Program-made: the position numbers and the translations under genes
The notes under the pieces: model-generated
Database searches by the model: none
What the model was told of the DNA's origin: nothing
What the model saw: the letters and a program-made list of their open reading frames with translations, nothing else
Shown here: one piece after another, positions 1-12,014 of the stretch
Layout: the number at the start of each line of letters is the position of its first letter
Position numbering within the stretch: the stretch's first letter is position 1
Origin: Dugong dugon
Lineage: Eukaryota; Chordata; Mammalia; Sirenia; Dugongidae
Reading direction: 5' to 3'
Length of the DNA: 64,000 nucleotides
NCBI GenBank assembly: GCA_030035585.1
Contig: CM057462.1
Span: 120,957,234-121,021,233, forward strand

Positions 1-75
1 GAGCATAGTTCTGCTTTGGCACACATGAGGTCGCCATGAGTCAGAATTAATTTGATGGCAACTGGTTTGGTAATA
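1..75 (+). repeat. AfroSINE 3' part
   Basis: The 3' body of the afrotherian tRNA-derived SINE, with the recognisable strings CACATGAGGTCGCCATGAGT and AACTGGTTTGGT. It is cut by the window edge. Confidence 0.8.
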
Positions 76-197
76 TGGAATTAGAATGTACTTAAGTTGC
101 CTGATTCAAGGAGATTAAAAGGTTAAAGAATAAACAGTTTTGTATACTTGTTACTTTCCCCTCATCCCCATTGATTTTATCAATGCATACCTTTATA

Positions 198-236
198 TAT
201 GAAGTCACTGTGGGTCAGAATCACTCAACAACAATG
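198..236 (+). repeat. AfroSINE 3' tail fragment
   Basis: A short piece resembling the SINE end (CACTGTGGGTCAGAATCACT followed by CAACAACAATGG). It is too short for firm assignment. Confidence 0.45.
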
Positions 237-918
237 GATACCTTTACATAATGATTATGATTTTATTTTTAGCATGGGAAAATCCGTTTAAAAGTATATG
301 GATTTGAAAGCTAATATAGGATATGTTCAGATTGTTTTATTATACTTTTATTATAAAGTAGATATTAAAATAACTGTTAGTAGTATTGTGTGCTAATGTT
401 CAGTTATCTACAGGATAAAGAATGTTTTACTTGAGGAGTTTATCCATATGGTACTTGGATTATCAATATTTCACATAATCAAAATACAGTAAAACGTGAC
501 TTAAGACACATATGGTCAAGTTTTAATATTTGATGATTGATAAGGCTGGCTAGAATTTTCTGTATGTCAGGTCATTATTGAGACTAATAGTTATTATTGC
601 ACAGTAGACATATGTGGAATTGCCGACTAATAAAGAATTGTAGTTAACAGGATACTGTTTTTTGTCACAAGACAAAATGTAAGAGAAGAGAATGTTGGAA
701 GTTTGTGTTTAAAAATGAACTTCTCTAGAATAACTAATTTTTAAAAGCCCATTGAAAGTGTAAATCCAACTAAAAAGCTAAAATCCAACTAAAAGTTCCT
801 CAGAAAATGTAAAACTTAATATAAAAATTAATTTTAAAACTCAATTTTTAGTCTTAAATAACAATGTAAAATGTGCAATCTACTTGAAATTCGGATTTTA
901 ACTATTTCAATAAGCTTA

Positions 919-1250
919 TTGTTATTAGTTGCCATCTAGTAGCTCTGAATCATAGTGACACCTTGTACAACCGAACAAAATGTTGTCTGGTCCCACACTG
1001 TCTTCGTGATCGTTGGTATGCTCAAGTCCATTGCTGTGGCTGCTGTGTATTTTGAGTGTCTTCCAACTTGAGGAGCTTATTTTCAGCACTGTATTGGACA
1101 GTGTTTGGTTGTGATCCATAGGGTTTTCACTGGCTAATTTTCAGAAGTAGATCACCAGACGTGTTTTCCTAATCTATCTTAGTCTGAAAGCTCTGCTTAA
1201 ACCTGTCCACCATGGGTGACTCTGCTGGCATTTGAAATACTGGTGGCATA
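919..1250 (-). repeat. RTE-related composite SINE (tRNA-Gly-like head, degraded)
   Basis: The reverse-oriented element begins with RTE 3'-end-like sequence (GTTGCCATCTAGTAGCTC) and continues with ACCGAACAAAATGTTGTC and GTTTTCACTGGCTAATTT. It ends in a degraded segment that aligns by eye with the head of the element at 40893-41190. Family assignment is inference from that second copy. Confidence 0.6.
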
Positions 1251-1867
1251 GGATGGGAAATTGTAATCTAATCAGAATTTCTTCATATAATTTCAGTAAG
1301 TTAGGACTGGAAATTGTAGTCTGATTATAATTTATTCATCTATAGTAGAGTGTTACAAAAGGGACTATATCTTTAAAATGGTTCTTGAATTCGTGGTTGT
1401 GTCCAAAAGTGAGGATCTCAGACTAAAAGTGTCAGGGGAGCATACAGTCAAGGTCAGTCAGAATTAATAAATGTTGCATTTTCAAAGGTTTGTTAACAGT
1501 TTATTCTCATGAATAATTTAAACATTTTACTTGTGCTTCCCGTAATGATGGTTACAGCATCCTTGAAAGAGGAACTGCCTAGCCTTACAAGACCTAATGG
1601 TTGGTGAGGAGCAGCGAGGGGGATAGAACACCCATGTAACCCAGTAGAATCAATGCCATGAGTTAGACGGTGACAGATGTCATGACCAGAACACCCTCAC
1701 GATGAGTTTATACCATGAAGTTGAGTAGCATTGTTTTTCACAAACTAAGCCATATCTAAAATTATCACAAATTCCAGATTAATGGGGCACCAATTAATTC
1801 CTTACATGTAAAAGAGTATATTCTGCATCTGTCTTCTTAATAAACCAACAGAAATGCTCTGTAGAAA

Positions 1868-2056
1868 ACTAATTCTCAAAAGTGTCCCTGGACCATCATA
1901 CAGCATAATCTTGGAACTTGCTCAAAATGCAAATTCTCAGGCTCTACTGAATTAGTAACTTAGGGAGAAGATAAAAGGGGGGAGGTAAGAATCTGTGTTT
2001 TAAGAAACCCTTCGAGTGATTCTGATATGCTCAAATTGAGAACTACTGCTCTAGAA
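1868..2056. mobile_element. MER5-like hAT non-autonomous DNA transposon
   Basis: It contains the hallmarks ATGCAAATTCTCAGGCTCTA, GAATCTGTGTTTTAAGAAAC and GTGATTCTGATATGCTCAAA, ending in TTGAGAACTACTG. The imperfect inverted ends (TTCTCAAA and TTGAGAA) fit the MER5/Charlie group. Confidence 0.8.
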
Positions 2057-2927
2057 TGTGATGTATATCAAACTTTTGAAATGATAGCAAGTTTTCAGCA
2101 TCACTAATTCTAATTTTCAAACAGCTGTTGCATTAAGTTTTAGTTAATGAGCTCCAAACCCAGCTGGAGATGAGTCCCAGTTACTCTTTATTCTTACTGG
2201 TGAATAAAGCACCAGGTGCAGTTGTTGAAGTGTGAAAATAATTCAGCTTTGTAGACAGTGCTGGCATTTCTTTCTTAATTTTGAAAATGCTTTAATCTTG
2301 GTGTGATATTTATTTCAACAATGAAGGCATGTCTATTTTAATGGCAGTTTGGACTTCTAAGAATTGAGGAAATCTCTGAATTTGCCTGCTAGTTTAGTAT
2401 CAAAATTAATATTTTAGCTGGATTACAAAGCTTGCATATAATTTAGTTCCTTTTATTATATCACCACTCCCCCCCCCCCAGTGTTTACATTTTAATAATT
2501 TTTAAGTGTCTTCTGTGAATAATTTACTTTCTTCCTTCTTCACATCTTCCATATTATCACGTCTTTATTTTTACTCTGGAAAAAGAAATGCCATCAGAGA
2601 TTTATTTTAGTTAAATGTATTCTGTAGTAGTGAGGCCCAGCTATGCCCACTAGTGTCCTCAAGAAAACACCCAAAGGCATATCATTAAGAGATGAAGCAA
2701 GTATGTCTCACTACTCCTTATCTGTTGAAGTGGTACTAAATAATGAATATTTTAAAGTGGACAGCATGGTCAAAAAACACAATGCTCATTAATAAGTAAG
2801 CACATGATCTTGCAATGATACTAAAGGATATTGTTGTTGTATTGCACATATTTTACAGGTAGTGTTGGTAGTAGAGATCTTTAAGTCAAGGGCAGTGGTC
2901 TCAAAATTCTGTTTTAATGCTCTTTAT

Positions 2928-2960
2928 CTTGACTCAGCAGCACTCAACAACAACAGATTT
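2928..2960 (+). repeat. Possible AfroSINE tail
   Basis: GACTCAGCAGCACTCAACAA followed by CAACAG resembles the terminal part of AfroSINEs. It is short and uncertain. Confidence 0.35.
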
Positions 2961-2964
2961 TTAA

Positions 2965-3180
2965 CTCTGTACTCTGCCTGCATAACCTATTCATTCCATT
3001 TACATCAGCTGCTGTCTTTGTGTTGGAACTCCTAAATTTCTATCTTTAGTTCACAAATTTCTCCTGAAAATGTGTATCTTTAGCAGCCTACACATTACTA
3101 CCCGTGTATTCCGTAGACACTTGAAACTCAGTATGTCTAAAACTGATCATGCAAGTTTCCTTCACACTAACCCTGTGAAT
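2965..3180 (+). repeat. L2 LINE fragment
   Basis: Sequence such as GGAACTCCTAAATTTCTATC and AACTCAGTATGTCTAAAACT matches the ancient L2 body in sense orientation. It is highly diverged. Confidence 0.55.
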
Positions 3181-3673
3181 ATATATGGATATGTATATAT
3201 TACATTAATAATTTAGTTTTGGTCTTGGCCCCAGATGTTCACATAGCACCTTATTGTCTATTAAAACGCCTTTTTGATATGTCTAAAAAGCCACAAGAAT
3301 GTTTCACATATGTTTAAAAAGAGAAAAAGCAGAATCTTCTCCATCTCCTAAGTGTCTCCTTCACCTCTTTGTTCACTGGGCAGCTATCTCCAATCAAGCA
3401 TCATCATCTCTGCTGCTGACTCAAGAGGAAATGCCAGAATGTACTAGGGTCCTTGTGGTACCAAAATTGATGCTATGTTCTGTGTAGAAATGGAGAAAGT
3501 TCTCGTATCTCCCACCTGTGTCATACTTTATCACTCATATACCTGCTTTTTGTATCAGTGTGAGGAGATGGCTAACACCAAATAGTTATCCTTTCCCATG
3601 CATAGTATGTATTTATTGCTAGGAAACACCTGCACACCCAAGCACTAAATTTCTCACCACTACCCCTAAATGT

Positions 3674-3825
3674 ACCCATTATTATCTAGTTGATTCCCAC
3701 TCGTAGCGACCGTATAGGACAGAGTAGAACTGCCCCATAGAGTTTCCAAGGAGGAGCTGGTGGATTTGAACTGTGGACATTTTGGTTAACAGCCAGTCTC
3801 TTAACCACTGCACCACCAGGGCTTC
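3674..3825 (-). repeat. AfroSINE, antisense
   Basis: A near complete copy reading GTATAGGACAGAGTAGAACT and CCCATAGAGTTTCCAAGGAG, ending CACCACCAGGGCTTC, which is the reverse complement of the SINE head. Confidence 0.88.
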
Positions 3826-3872
3826 ACTCCTGCATTTAGATAGGGCCCTATGAGTAGTTTTTGCCAAGATGG

Positions 3873-3990
3873 TTGTTATGGGTTGAATTGTGTCCCCTCA
3901 AAATATGTGTTGTAAATCCTAACCTCTATACCGGTGGTTATAATCCATTTGGGAATGTGTTGTCTTTGTTCTGCTGATGTAAAAAGTAAG
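3873..3990 (+). repeat. LTR-like fragment, family uncertain
   Basis: The string GGGTTGAATTGTGTCCCCTC followed by AAATCCTAACCTC and ATTTGGGAATGTGTTGTC is typical of an old mammalian LTR (MaLR/MLT1-like). I cannot fix the family from memory. Confidence 0.4.
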
Positions 3991-4047
3991 CCTTGAAGTC
4001 AGCTCACCTCTAAATTTTAACTATAATATTTTATACTTTAAAACAGA

Positions 4048-4206
4048 TACCCATTGCCGTCGAGTTGATTCCAACTCATAGTGGCCCTATAGGACAGAGT
4101 ATAACTGTCCCATAGGGTTTCCAAGGAGTGGCTGGTGGATTCGAACTGCTGATGTTTTGGTTAGCAGCAATAGCTCTTAACCACTGCACCACCAGTGAGG
4201 GCTCCA
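4048..4206 (-). repeat. AfroSINE, antisense
   Basis: A full-length type copy: GCCGTCGAGTTGATTCCAAC, CCTATAGGACAGAGTATAAC, GGATTCGAACTGCTGATG, then the head CACTGCACCACCAG. Confidence 0.9.
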
Positions 4207-4237
4207 TACTTCCCAAAAAAATGTACTTCTGTAATTT

Positions 4238-4432
4238 TACTGGTGTCAAGTCAGTTCTGACTCATTGCACCCCATAGAATTCCATAGAATATTCCATAGA
4301 ATTTTCAATGGCTAATTTTTCAGAAGCAGATCACTGGACCTTTCTTTCAGGGTGCCTCTGGGTAGACTCAAACCTCTAACCTTGTGTTTAGCAGCTGAGC
4401 ACTTTAACCATTTGCACCACCCAGGGAAACCT
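4238..4432 (-). repeat. AfroSINE variant with CAGAAGCAGATCAC body, antisense
   Basis: This subtype carries TTTTCAGAAGCAGATCACTG and CTCTGGGTAGACTCAAACCT and ends TTTGCACCACCCAGGGAAAC. The internal segment CCATAGAAT is repeated three times. The same body is found at 45208-45410. Confidence 0.85.
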
Positions 4433-4499
4433 ACATCTGTAATAGTGTAATACTGTATTTAACTGTGAGGCTCTACTCCATCCTAATGTAGAAACACAG

Positions 4500-4647
4500 T
4501 AAATCTCAGACAACCAGAATGATGTGGAGCACAGACTGATGTCAGAAAGACCTAGGATGGTTATCTTGACCTCATTACTCAGCTGGTGACTATTTAATTT
4601 CTTTGAGATTTCATTTCCTCATCTAAATGAGGATAATTATAGTGATT
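4500..4647 (+). repeat. MIR SINE
   Basis: Core-like CTCATTACTCAGCTGGTGAC followed by TTTCCTCATCTAAATGAGGA corresponds to the MIR core and 3' part. The downstream L1 begins where the MIR breaks off. Confidence 0.65.
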
Positions 4648-7600
4648 CTACATAAATAAAGCAAAAGAAAAGAATCACATGATCATCTCAGTCACTGCAG
4701 GAAAGGCATTCAGTAAAGTCCAACACACATTCCTGATAAAAACGCTCAAAAAAAAAAAAAAAAGGAACAGAAGGGAAATTCCTCAGCATAACAAAGGGCA
4801 TCTATACAAAACCAATAGCCAGCATCATTCTCAACGAAGAGAGGCTGAAAACATTCTGCCTGAGAACAGGAACAAGACGAGAATGTCCCTTATCACTGCT
4901 CCTAACATTGTGCTGAAAGTCCTAGCTAGAGCAATAAGGCAAGGAAAAGAAATAAAGGGCATCCAAATTGATAAAGAAAAAGTAAAACTGTCCCTATTTG
5001 CAGATGATATGATACTATACATAGACAACCCGAAAGACTCCATGAGAAAAGTACTGGAACTAATAGAAAAATTCAGCAGAGTAGCACAATACAAGATAAA
5101 CATACAAAAATCAATTGGATTCTTATACACCAATAAAGAGAACTATGAAAAGGAAATCAAGCAAACAATAGTATTTATAATAGCCCCTAAAAAAATAAAA
5201 TACTTAGGAATAAATCTAACCAGGGATGTAAAAGACCTATGCAAAGAAAACTACAAAGCAAGCACTACTGCAAGAAACCAAAAGAGACCTACGTAAATGG
5301 GAAAACATACAATGCTCATGGATAGGTAGACTCAACATTGTGAAAATGTCAGTTCTACCCAAAGCAATCTACAAATACAATGCAATCCCGATCCAAATAC
5401 CAACAACATTCTTTAAAGAGATGAAAAAACTAATCATTAACTCTGTATGGAAAGGAAAGAGGCCCCGGATAAGTAAAGCACTATTGAAGAAGAATAAAGT
5501 TGGAAGACATGCAGTACCTGACCTCAGAACCTACTATACAGCTATGGTAGTCAGAACAGCTTGGTACTGGTACAATGACAGACACATTGACCAGTCGAAC
5601 AGAATTGAGAACCCAGATGTAAATCCATCCACCTAAAGTCACCTAATCTTTGACAAAGGTCCAAAGTCCATTAAATGGGGAAAAGACAGTCTTTTTAACA
5701 AATGGTGCTGGCAAAACTGGATGTCCATCTGTAAAAAAATGAAACAGGATCTATACCTCACACCATACATGAAAACTAATTCAAAATGGATCAAAGACCT
5801 AAATATAAAACCCAAAACTGTAAAGATTATGGAAGAAAAAATAGAGTCAAAGCTAGGGGTCCTAATACACAGCATAAACAGGATACAAACCATAACTAAC
5901 AATACACAAACATCAGAAGATAAGCTGGATAACTGGGATCTTCTAAAAATTAAACATGCTGATCAAAAGACTTCACCAAAAGAGTTAAAAGAGAACCTAC
6001 AGACTAGGAAAATAATTTTGGCTATCTAATCTCTAAAATGTGTAAGAAGATACAACACCTCTACAACAAAAAGACAAATAATCCAATTAAAAAATGGGCG
6101 AAGGATATGAAGAGACACTTCACTGAAGAAGATATTCAGGTGGCTAACAAACACATGAGGAAATGCTCACGATCACTAGTCATTAGAGAAATGCAAATCA
6201 AAACTACAGTGAGATACCATCTCACCCCGACGTTACTGGCACTAATCAAAAAAGCAGAAGATAACAAATGTTGGAGAGGCTATGGGAGATTGGAACTCTT
6301 CTGCACTGCTGGTGTTAATGCAAAATGGTGTAGAACCATTTTGGAAAATGATACGGTGTTTCCTTAAAAAGCTAGAAATAGAAATCCCATATGATCCAGC
6401 AGTCCCTCTCCTAGGAATATATCCTAGAGAAATAAGAGCCGTCACACGAGTAGATATATGCTCACCCGTGTTCATTGCAGCATTATTCACAGTAGCAAAA
6501 AGATGAAAACAACCTAAGTGCCCATCAACAAATGAGTGAGTAAACAAACTATGGCACTTACACACAATGGAATACTGTGCAACGATAAAGAACAGTGATG
6601 AATCCGTGAAGCATCTCACAACATGGATCAATCTGGGGGGCATTATGCTGAGTGAAATAAATCAATCACAAAAAGACAAATACTGTATGAGACCATTATT
6701 ATAAAAACTCATGAAAAGGTTTACACATAAAAAGAAACAATCTTTAATGTTTACGAGGGAGAGGAGGAGTAAGGAGGGAAAAATGCTAACTAGAAGATAG
6801 GTAAGTGGTAACTTTGGTGAAGGGTAGGACAGTACACAGTACTGGGAAAGCCAGCACAGTTTGACCAAGGCAAAGTCATAGAAGCTCCAAGGACATATCC
6901 AGACTCCGTGAGGGACTGAGGTTCTGGGCTGAGGGCCGGGGACCATGGTTTCGGGGGACATCTATCTCAATTGGCATAACATAGTTCATAAAGACAATGC
7001 TCCACATCCTGCTTGGGTGAGTAGTGTTTGGGGCCTTAAAAGCTTGTGAGCAGTTATCTAAGATACGTCTACTGGTCTCACCCCATCTGGAGCAAAGGAA
7101 AATGAAGAAAACAGAAGACACTAGGGAAATATTAGTCCAAAGGACTAACGGACCACAACTACCACAGCCTCCACCAAGCTGAGGCCAGCACAACTAAGTA
7201 GTGTCCAGCTACCACCACCGACTGCTGTGACAAGGATCACAATAGAGGGTGCCAGATAGAGCTGGAGGTAAATGTAGAACAAAATTCAAACTCACAAAAA
7301 AAGACCAGACTTACTGGTCTGACAGAGACTGGAGAAGCCCCTAGAGTATGGCCCCCAGACAACCTTTTAACTGAGTACTGAAATCACTCCTGAAGTTTAC
7401 CCTTCAGCTACAGATTAGACAGGCCTATAAAACAAATAAAACATACCTAGTTCAACTATGTATAGAGATTAACTGAGCACACCAACCCAAAAGAAAGAGA
7501 AGACAGGAAAACTGGACGAATGGAAATGGGGAACCCAAGGTTGAGAAGAGAAGAGTGTTGACACATCGGGGGTTGGCAACCAATGTCACAAAAACAATTT

Positions 7601-7668
7601 GTGTATTGTTTAATGAGAAACTAATTTACTCTGTAAACTGTCACATCAAGCACAATAAAAAAAAAATT
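4648..7668 (+). mobile_element. 5'-truncated L1 with degenerate ORF2 3' half
   Basis: The element starts inside the reverse transcriptase domain. The RT active-site box FADD lies at 4997-5008, and C-terminal ORF2 segments follow in several frames. It then has an L1 3'UTR ending at a short A-rich tail near 7668. Stops and frameshifts interrupt the coding region (for example between 5296 and 5340, at 5636 and at 6029), so it is dead. It is clearly the same L1 family as the 24193-31563 copy. Confidence 0.92.
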
Positions 7669-7699
7669 AATAGTGCCTCTTAAGCAAGGCTTCAAATGT

Positions 7700-7825
7700 G
7701 TTCGTTCTGATTTGACCACCCCTGGGGATCTTGTTAAAATGTAGATTCTGATTTAGTATATTTGGGGTGGAAATGCAAATTCTCAGCAGGAGGTCAAACC
7801 AGAATGAACTTGTTCAAAGCCCTGC
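7700..7825. mobile_element. MER5-like hAT fragment
   Basis: GATCTTGTTAAAATGTAGAT, TTCTGATTTAGTATATTTGG and ATGCAAATTCTCAGCAGG fit the MER5/MER20-like group. The boundary is uncertain. Confidence 0.5.
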
Positions 7826-7894
7826 TCTTAGGGTTGTTTTAACATTATTGTTACTGAAGGAACCCATATTATTCGATACCTATGTTTTAGAATA

Positions 7895-8035
7895 CTTTCT
7901 TGTTGTAAATTTGTTTTTCATGAGGTGAAATTCATATAACGTTAAACATTTTAAAGTGAACAATTCAGTGACATTTAGTGCATTCACATTGTTGTGAAAC
8001 CACCACCTCTATCTAGTTTCAAAACATGAGGGACT
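7895..8035 (-). repeat. L1M 3'UTR fragment, antisense
   Basis: GGTGAAATTCATATAACGTT, GTGAACAATTCAGTGACATT and GTTGTGAAACCACCACCTCT are the antisense of an old mammalian L1 3' region. Confidence 0.65.
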
Positions 8036-8897
8036 GTCCTTGTGCAAAGTAATTTGTAATCCTGCTAGGGGTCTTTTCCTGATTACCTCCTTTCTTTTCC
8101 CTCCTTCTCCCTTTCTTGTTTTCATATTCTAAAAAATATTTGAAGCTGAAGTTTACGTTAAGTAGAAGTTAGTAGACAGCAAAATATAACTGCTTTTCAA
8201 ACTGTGTAGTAGTGATTTGAATTAGAGGAACCAAGGATTAAACATAGCCAGGACTTACCTGTAACCCAACAATAAAAGGAAAAAGGGTTTGTGTTGGTAT
8301 TGTTTTTACTCTTGTTACCTAAAATCACATGAGTATTTGTAATCACTGCCCTGCCACATTTTGATAAACCAGGGATTAACCAAATCCTAAACAGTAAATT
8401 TCAAAATCTTTTGCTTTAAATTATAAGTGATTTATTTTCTAAGTGCTTTTTTTGCACCATGAAGTTTAATATTCCATGTAGTCTGTCTTTGTGTGTTTGA
8501 GAATTAATTGAATTTGTAGAAATTCTTTTAGCATAAAGTGACTTTTGAATTGTGTTCTGCGAAATTCTAAACTTGATGACTGTTTATTCCTTTGTTCTTG
8601 ATGTGCGTGTGTATTACTCTTTGAAGGTAATTCTGAGTTTTTGGTCCTCAAAACATTTCTCCACCTGCTCTTACCCAGTCCTTGAATAGGAAAATTACGT
8701 CCTAGGCCATAGCTATTGTTCGTCTTAAAAACTCAAACTGTCTATCCATATTTTTTATATACCTTGGTCTTTTGTCTTTGTGTTTTATTTTCCTTTGTTT
8801 GTGTTTTTATCTTTCATTATCATTGTCCAAAGTTCAGTGTCCATAACTTCCTTATAGTCTTACTAAATACTTAATTCATCTCTGTTTTTCTTTGTAG

Positions 8898-9136
8898 AAA
8901 GGGCTATTGCAAGACATGAAGTACGAGAAATTGAGCAGCGGCATACAATGGATGGCCCTCGGCAAGATGCAGCTTTAGATGAGGAAGAGGACATGGTGAT
9001 CATTTATAACAGAGTCCCTAAAACTGCAAGCACTTCTTTTACCAATATTGCCTATGACCTGTGTGCAAAGAATAAATACCATGTCCTTCACATCAACACT
9101 ACCAAAAATAATCCAGTGATGTCACTACAAGATCAG
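8898..9136 (+). CDS. HS2ST1: HS2ST1 exon 2 (residues 42-121)
   Basis: This exon belongs to heparan sulfate 2-O-sulfotransferase, a Golgi type II membrane enzyme that moves sulfate from PAPS to the 2-O position of iduronic (or glucuronic) acid in heparan sulfate. The exon starts after a pyrimidine-rich tract ending TTTGTAG. It opens in phase 1 (two bases completing Glu42) and ends on a complete Gln121 codon before GTAAAC. It encodes the acidic stretch LDEEEDMVIIYNR and the PAPS 5'-phosphosulfate loop PKTASTSFT (residues 82-90, with Lys83). It also carries the Asn108 glycosylation sequon NTT. The membrane anchor is in exon 1, outside the window. Residue 67 is Ala here; I recall Thr in human. 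Gene identity is certain from protein similarity; the numbering follows the known 356-residue protein and fits every exon. Confidence 0.97.
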
Positions 9137-9244
9137 GTAAACACCACTTAACGGCGTTCACAAATATTTTCTGACATTTTCTCACTCAAATTTTGTATCT
9201 CAAGGGGGTAAAGCATTTTAAAGGGACATGGTGTGCTGATCTCA

Positions 9245-9412
9245 GAGTCCCTGGGTGCTGCAAATAGTTAATGCAGTAGACCACTGAAGAAATGCCTTGT
9301 GATCGACTTCTGAAAAATCAGCCATTGAAAACCCTATGGAGCACAGTGCTGCTTTGACACACATGGGATCACTACGAGTCGGAATCAACTCCATGGAAAC
9401 TGGTTTGGTTTT
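9245..9412 (+). repeat. AfroSINE, sense
   Basis: It begins GAGTCCCTGGGTGCTGCAAA, carries GTGATCGACTTCTGAAAAAT and ATTGAAAACCCTATGGAGCA, and ends AACTGGTTTGGTTTT. It lies about 110 bp downstream of the exon 2 donor. Confidence 0.88.
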
Positions 9413-10154
9413 ATGCTGATATCAACTAATCATAAATCTCTTGGGGGAAGGGACCAACCAAGTTTTGTATAATTTTACATTCTTCACAATATTTGACACA
9501 TTTCCTTGCATAGAATGTGTAGTCATGTATTTGTCAAATAAATGAATGAATGAATGGCTTGGCTTTTTGAAGAGAAAATTGATGCTCTTTGGTATGATAT
9601 CCTTTTAAAAATATGAAATATTTTTTGGCAAGATACCCTACAATAAAAATCATTATATTGTCTCAATTTATGATGGAGGAATATTTCTTTTCTTTGATGA
9701 ATACCTGTACTCTATATAGGTCAGTTTTGTAGGTTGCCTCCTGAATCTCATCTCATCCTTAACTGGTAATTTGTATAATTATTAGCTGTAAACTCCTGGA
9801 AAACTGTTATTTTGGCTTATATTTTTAACATAATCTTGTGTTCTGAATTCTCAGAGATTTTAGATAAATAGGTAGATAGATAATTTAATAAAATGATTTT
9901 AAGAAAAGTGGAAGAAATTATCTTATGAAATCAAGTTTACCCATCTCTGTAGCAGCAGAAGCACACATATCCCCAACACATGGTGCTCTGACTATGATAA
10001 TAAATAAATGAGGCTCTGTCTATAAATATTGAAGAGGATGGGAATTGGACTTCATGCAAAGAAAAGATAGTATTGAATCAAATACTATATTACAGTAGCT
10101 TTATTAGAAAAGTATTTGTGATAAAGTCCTGCAGTTAGAATAATATTTATCTAC

Positions 10155-10482
10155 AGGTAGTCCTGACTTACCACGTATTGTATTTGAGTTATGACAAAAC
10201 CCACTTAAGACCGTCTTTTTTTTTTTTTTTTACACCTTATCATTAGTAAGGTGTACTACATACAGTGTTGCAACACATAATTTGTTGATGTTATCATTGT
10301 CAGATGTTTATATGTAGTGTTTCCAACCCCCAAAGACAAAAATCAGATTTATAAAGACAGTGATAATAAAAGGCCGTAATAATGAAAACTTAAAAAAGAA
10401 AGGTTTTCAACTTAGGTCAAAACCAACTTAACGATGGAGTTGTTGGAACGGAACCTGTCATAAGTCGGGGATTACCTGTGTT
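10155..10482. mobile_element. Small DNA transposon with terminal inverted repeats (pogo/Tigger-like MITE)
   Basis: The left end ACAGGTAGTCCTGACTTA is mirrored by the right end TAAGTCGGGGATTACCTGTG. An internal poly-T and a second inverted pair (CCCACTTAAG and CTTAGGTC regions) are visible. About 330 bp, with no coding sequence. The terminal repeats and size support a non-autonomous cut-and-paste element; the exact family is uncertain. Confidence 0.65.
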
Positions 10483-11299
10483 TGAAAACCAGTGAACTTG
10501 TTTTATTGTTACAGAATTGATTTATCACATTATATGGTGTTACTATAATCCATACACTGAAGCAAGAGAATAATATTGATACACAAAGTTAAAGTTGGCT
10601 TTCTTGTTAGAGAGTGTCTGCAAAGCCTAGTGATATGTGATATATCATCTAGCTGTATAATTATTAGCTCTCTGCAAGATCCATGATTACTGTTTTTCCT
10701 AGAACCAAAAATCTACATCTGTCCACAAAGTCAAATAACTCTTCTGTAAATGAGAAGAAACATGAGCTTATTTAGCTAAGTGGGTCATAAAAACTATTCA
10801 TTATATAATATTGTACATCTCGAGGGCAAATGTGCTAAGTATTCAGTCTTTATACAGTGTTGAGTAGGTTTTAAATCTATTTGCATTGTTGCATTTCAGA
10901 ATATATCTTGATTTAAAAAATATTTTCAAATGTTCACATAGTAATTTCAGATTTCTTCAGTTTTTTTTTTTTTTAAGAAAAACAGTGTTAGCTTGCTTGT
11001 TCAGTTTTCAGGGGTATTTTGTTTCCAGCATTACAAAGTTGTCTGGCAACTACAAGATGTCTGACAATGACATCAGCCTTTTTTTTTTCAGAAAATATGA
11101 ATCTACAGAAGCTCACCAGATAAGACATTTATAGGCATCATGTAGTAGTACATTTTTTTAAGTAGTTTTTTTGTTATATAGAAGATAGTCAGTGGAAGAG
11201 AAGCACAAATGCTATCTTAAAAGCATTTGGATTACATACTGAACAAAACTTAAAACAGATTTGTGTGGGGCAGAGTAGAGAACTAGTCTTAATCATTTG

Positions 11300-11945
11300 T
11301 TGATTTAAATTTATTTTAATTTTATATATTTATTTATTCTTTGTACTTTAGATGAAGGTTTACAGAGCAAACTAGCTTCTAATTAAACCGTACACATATT
11401 GTTTTTGACATTGGTTACCAACCCCACAACATGTCAGCACTTCCCTTTCTTGACCTTGGGTTCCCTATTACCACCTTTTCTGTCCCCTCCTGCCTTCTAG
11501 TTCTTGCCCCTGGGTTGCTGTGTCCATTTCGTCTCATTTTATTTTATGGGCCTGTCTAATCTTTGGATGAAGGGTGAACCTCAGGAATGACTTCATTACT
11601 GAGCTAAAAGGGTGTCCAGGGGCCATACTCTCGGGGTTTCTCCAGTCTCTGTCAGGCCAGTATGTCTGGTCTTTTTTTGTGAGTTAGAATTTTGTTCTAC
11701 ATTTTTCTCCAGCTCTGTCCAGGACCCTCGATTGTGGTCCCTGTCAGAGCAGTCAGTAGTGGTAGCCAGGCACTATCTAATTGTGCTGGAGTCAGTCTGG
11801 TGGAGGCCGTGGTAGTTGTGGTCCATTAGTCCTTTGGAATAATCTTTCCCTTGTGTCTTTAGTTTTCTTCATTCTCCCTTGCTCCTGATGGAGTGAGACC
11901 AGTGCAGTATCTAAATGGCCACTCACAAGCTTTTAAGACCGTAGC
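11300..11945 (-). mobile_element. L1 3'UTR fragment, antisense
   Basis: Reading the reverse strand gives the same 3'UTR as the L1s at 7000-7668 and 39900-40556. Diagnostic antisense strings are GATGAAGGTTTACAGAGCAA, ACATTGGTTACCAACCCCAC and CACAAGCTTTTAAGACC. The T-rich start at 11310-11340 is the decayed poly(A) tail. Confidence 0.85.
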
Positions 11946-12014
11946 CTAATTGTGTCTTTAAGTTGAATTTGTAGGTACGTCAGAATAGGTACACACAGTT
12001 CTTATTTAGCCTTA

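Larger units (their letters stand above)
1..8897 (+). other. HS2ST1: HS2ST1 intron 1 (3' part)
   Basis: This is the distal end of a phase 1 intron whose 5' end and exon 1 are upstream of the window. It contains the SINEs, hAT, L2, MIR and L1 elements listed separately. The stretches 240-918, 1256-1867, 2060-2960, 3180-3670 and 8040-8890 are AT-rich. In them I recognise nothing beyond short homopolymers, such as the C-run near 2469-2480, and a pyrimidine-rich patch at 8090-8120. Confidence 0.85.
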
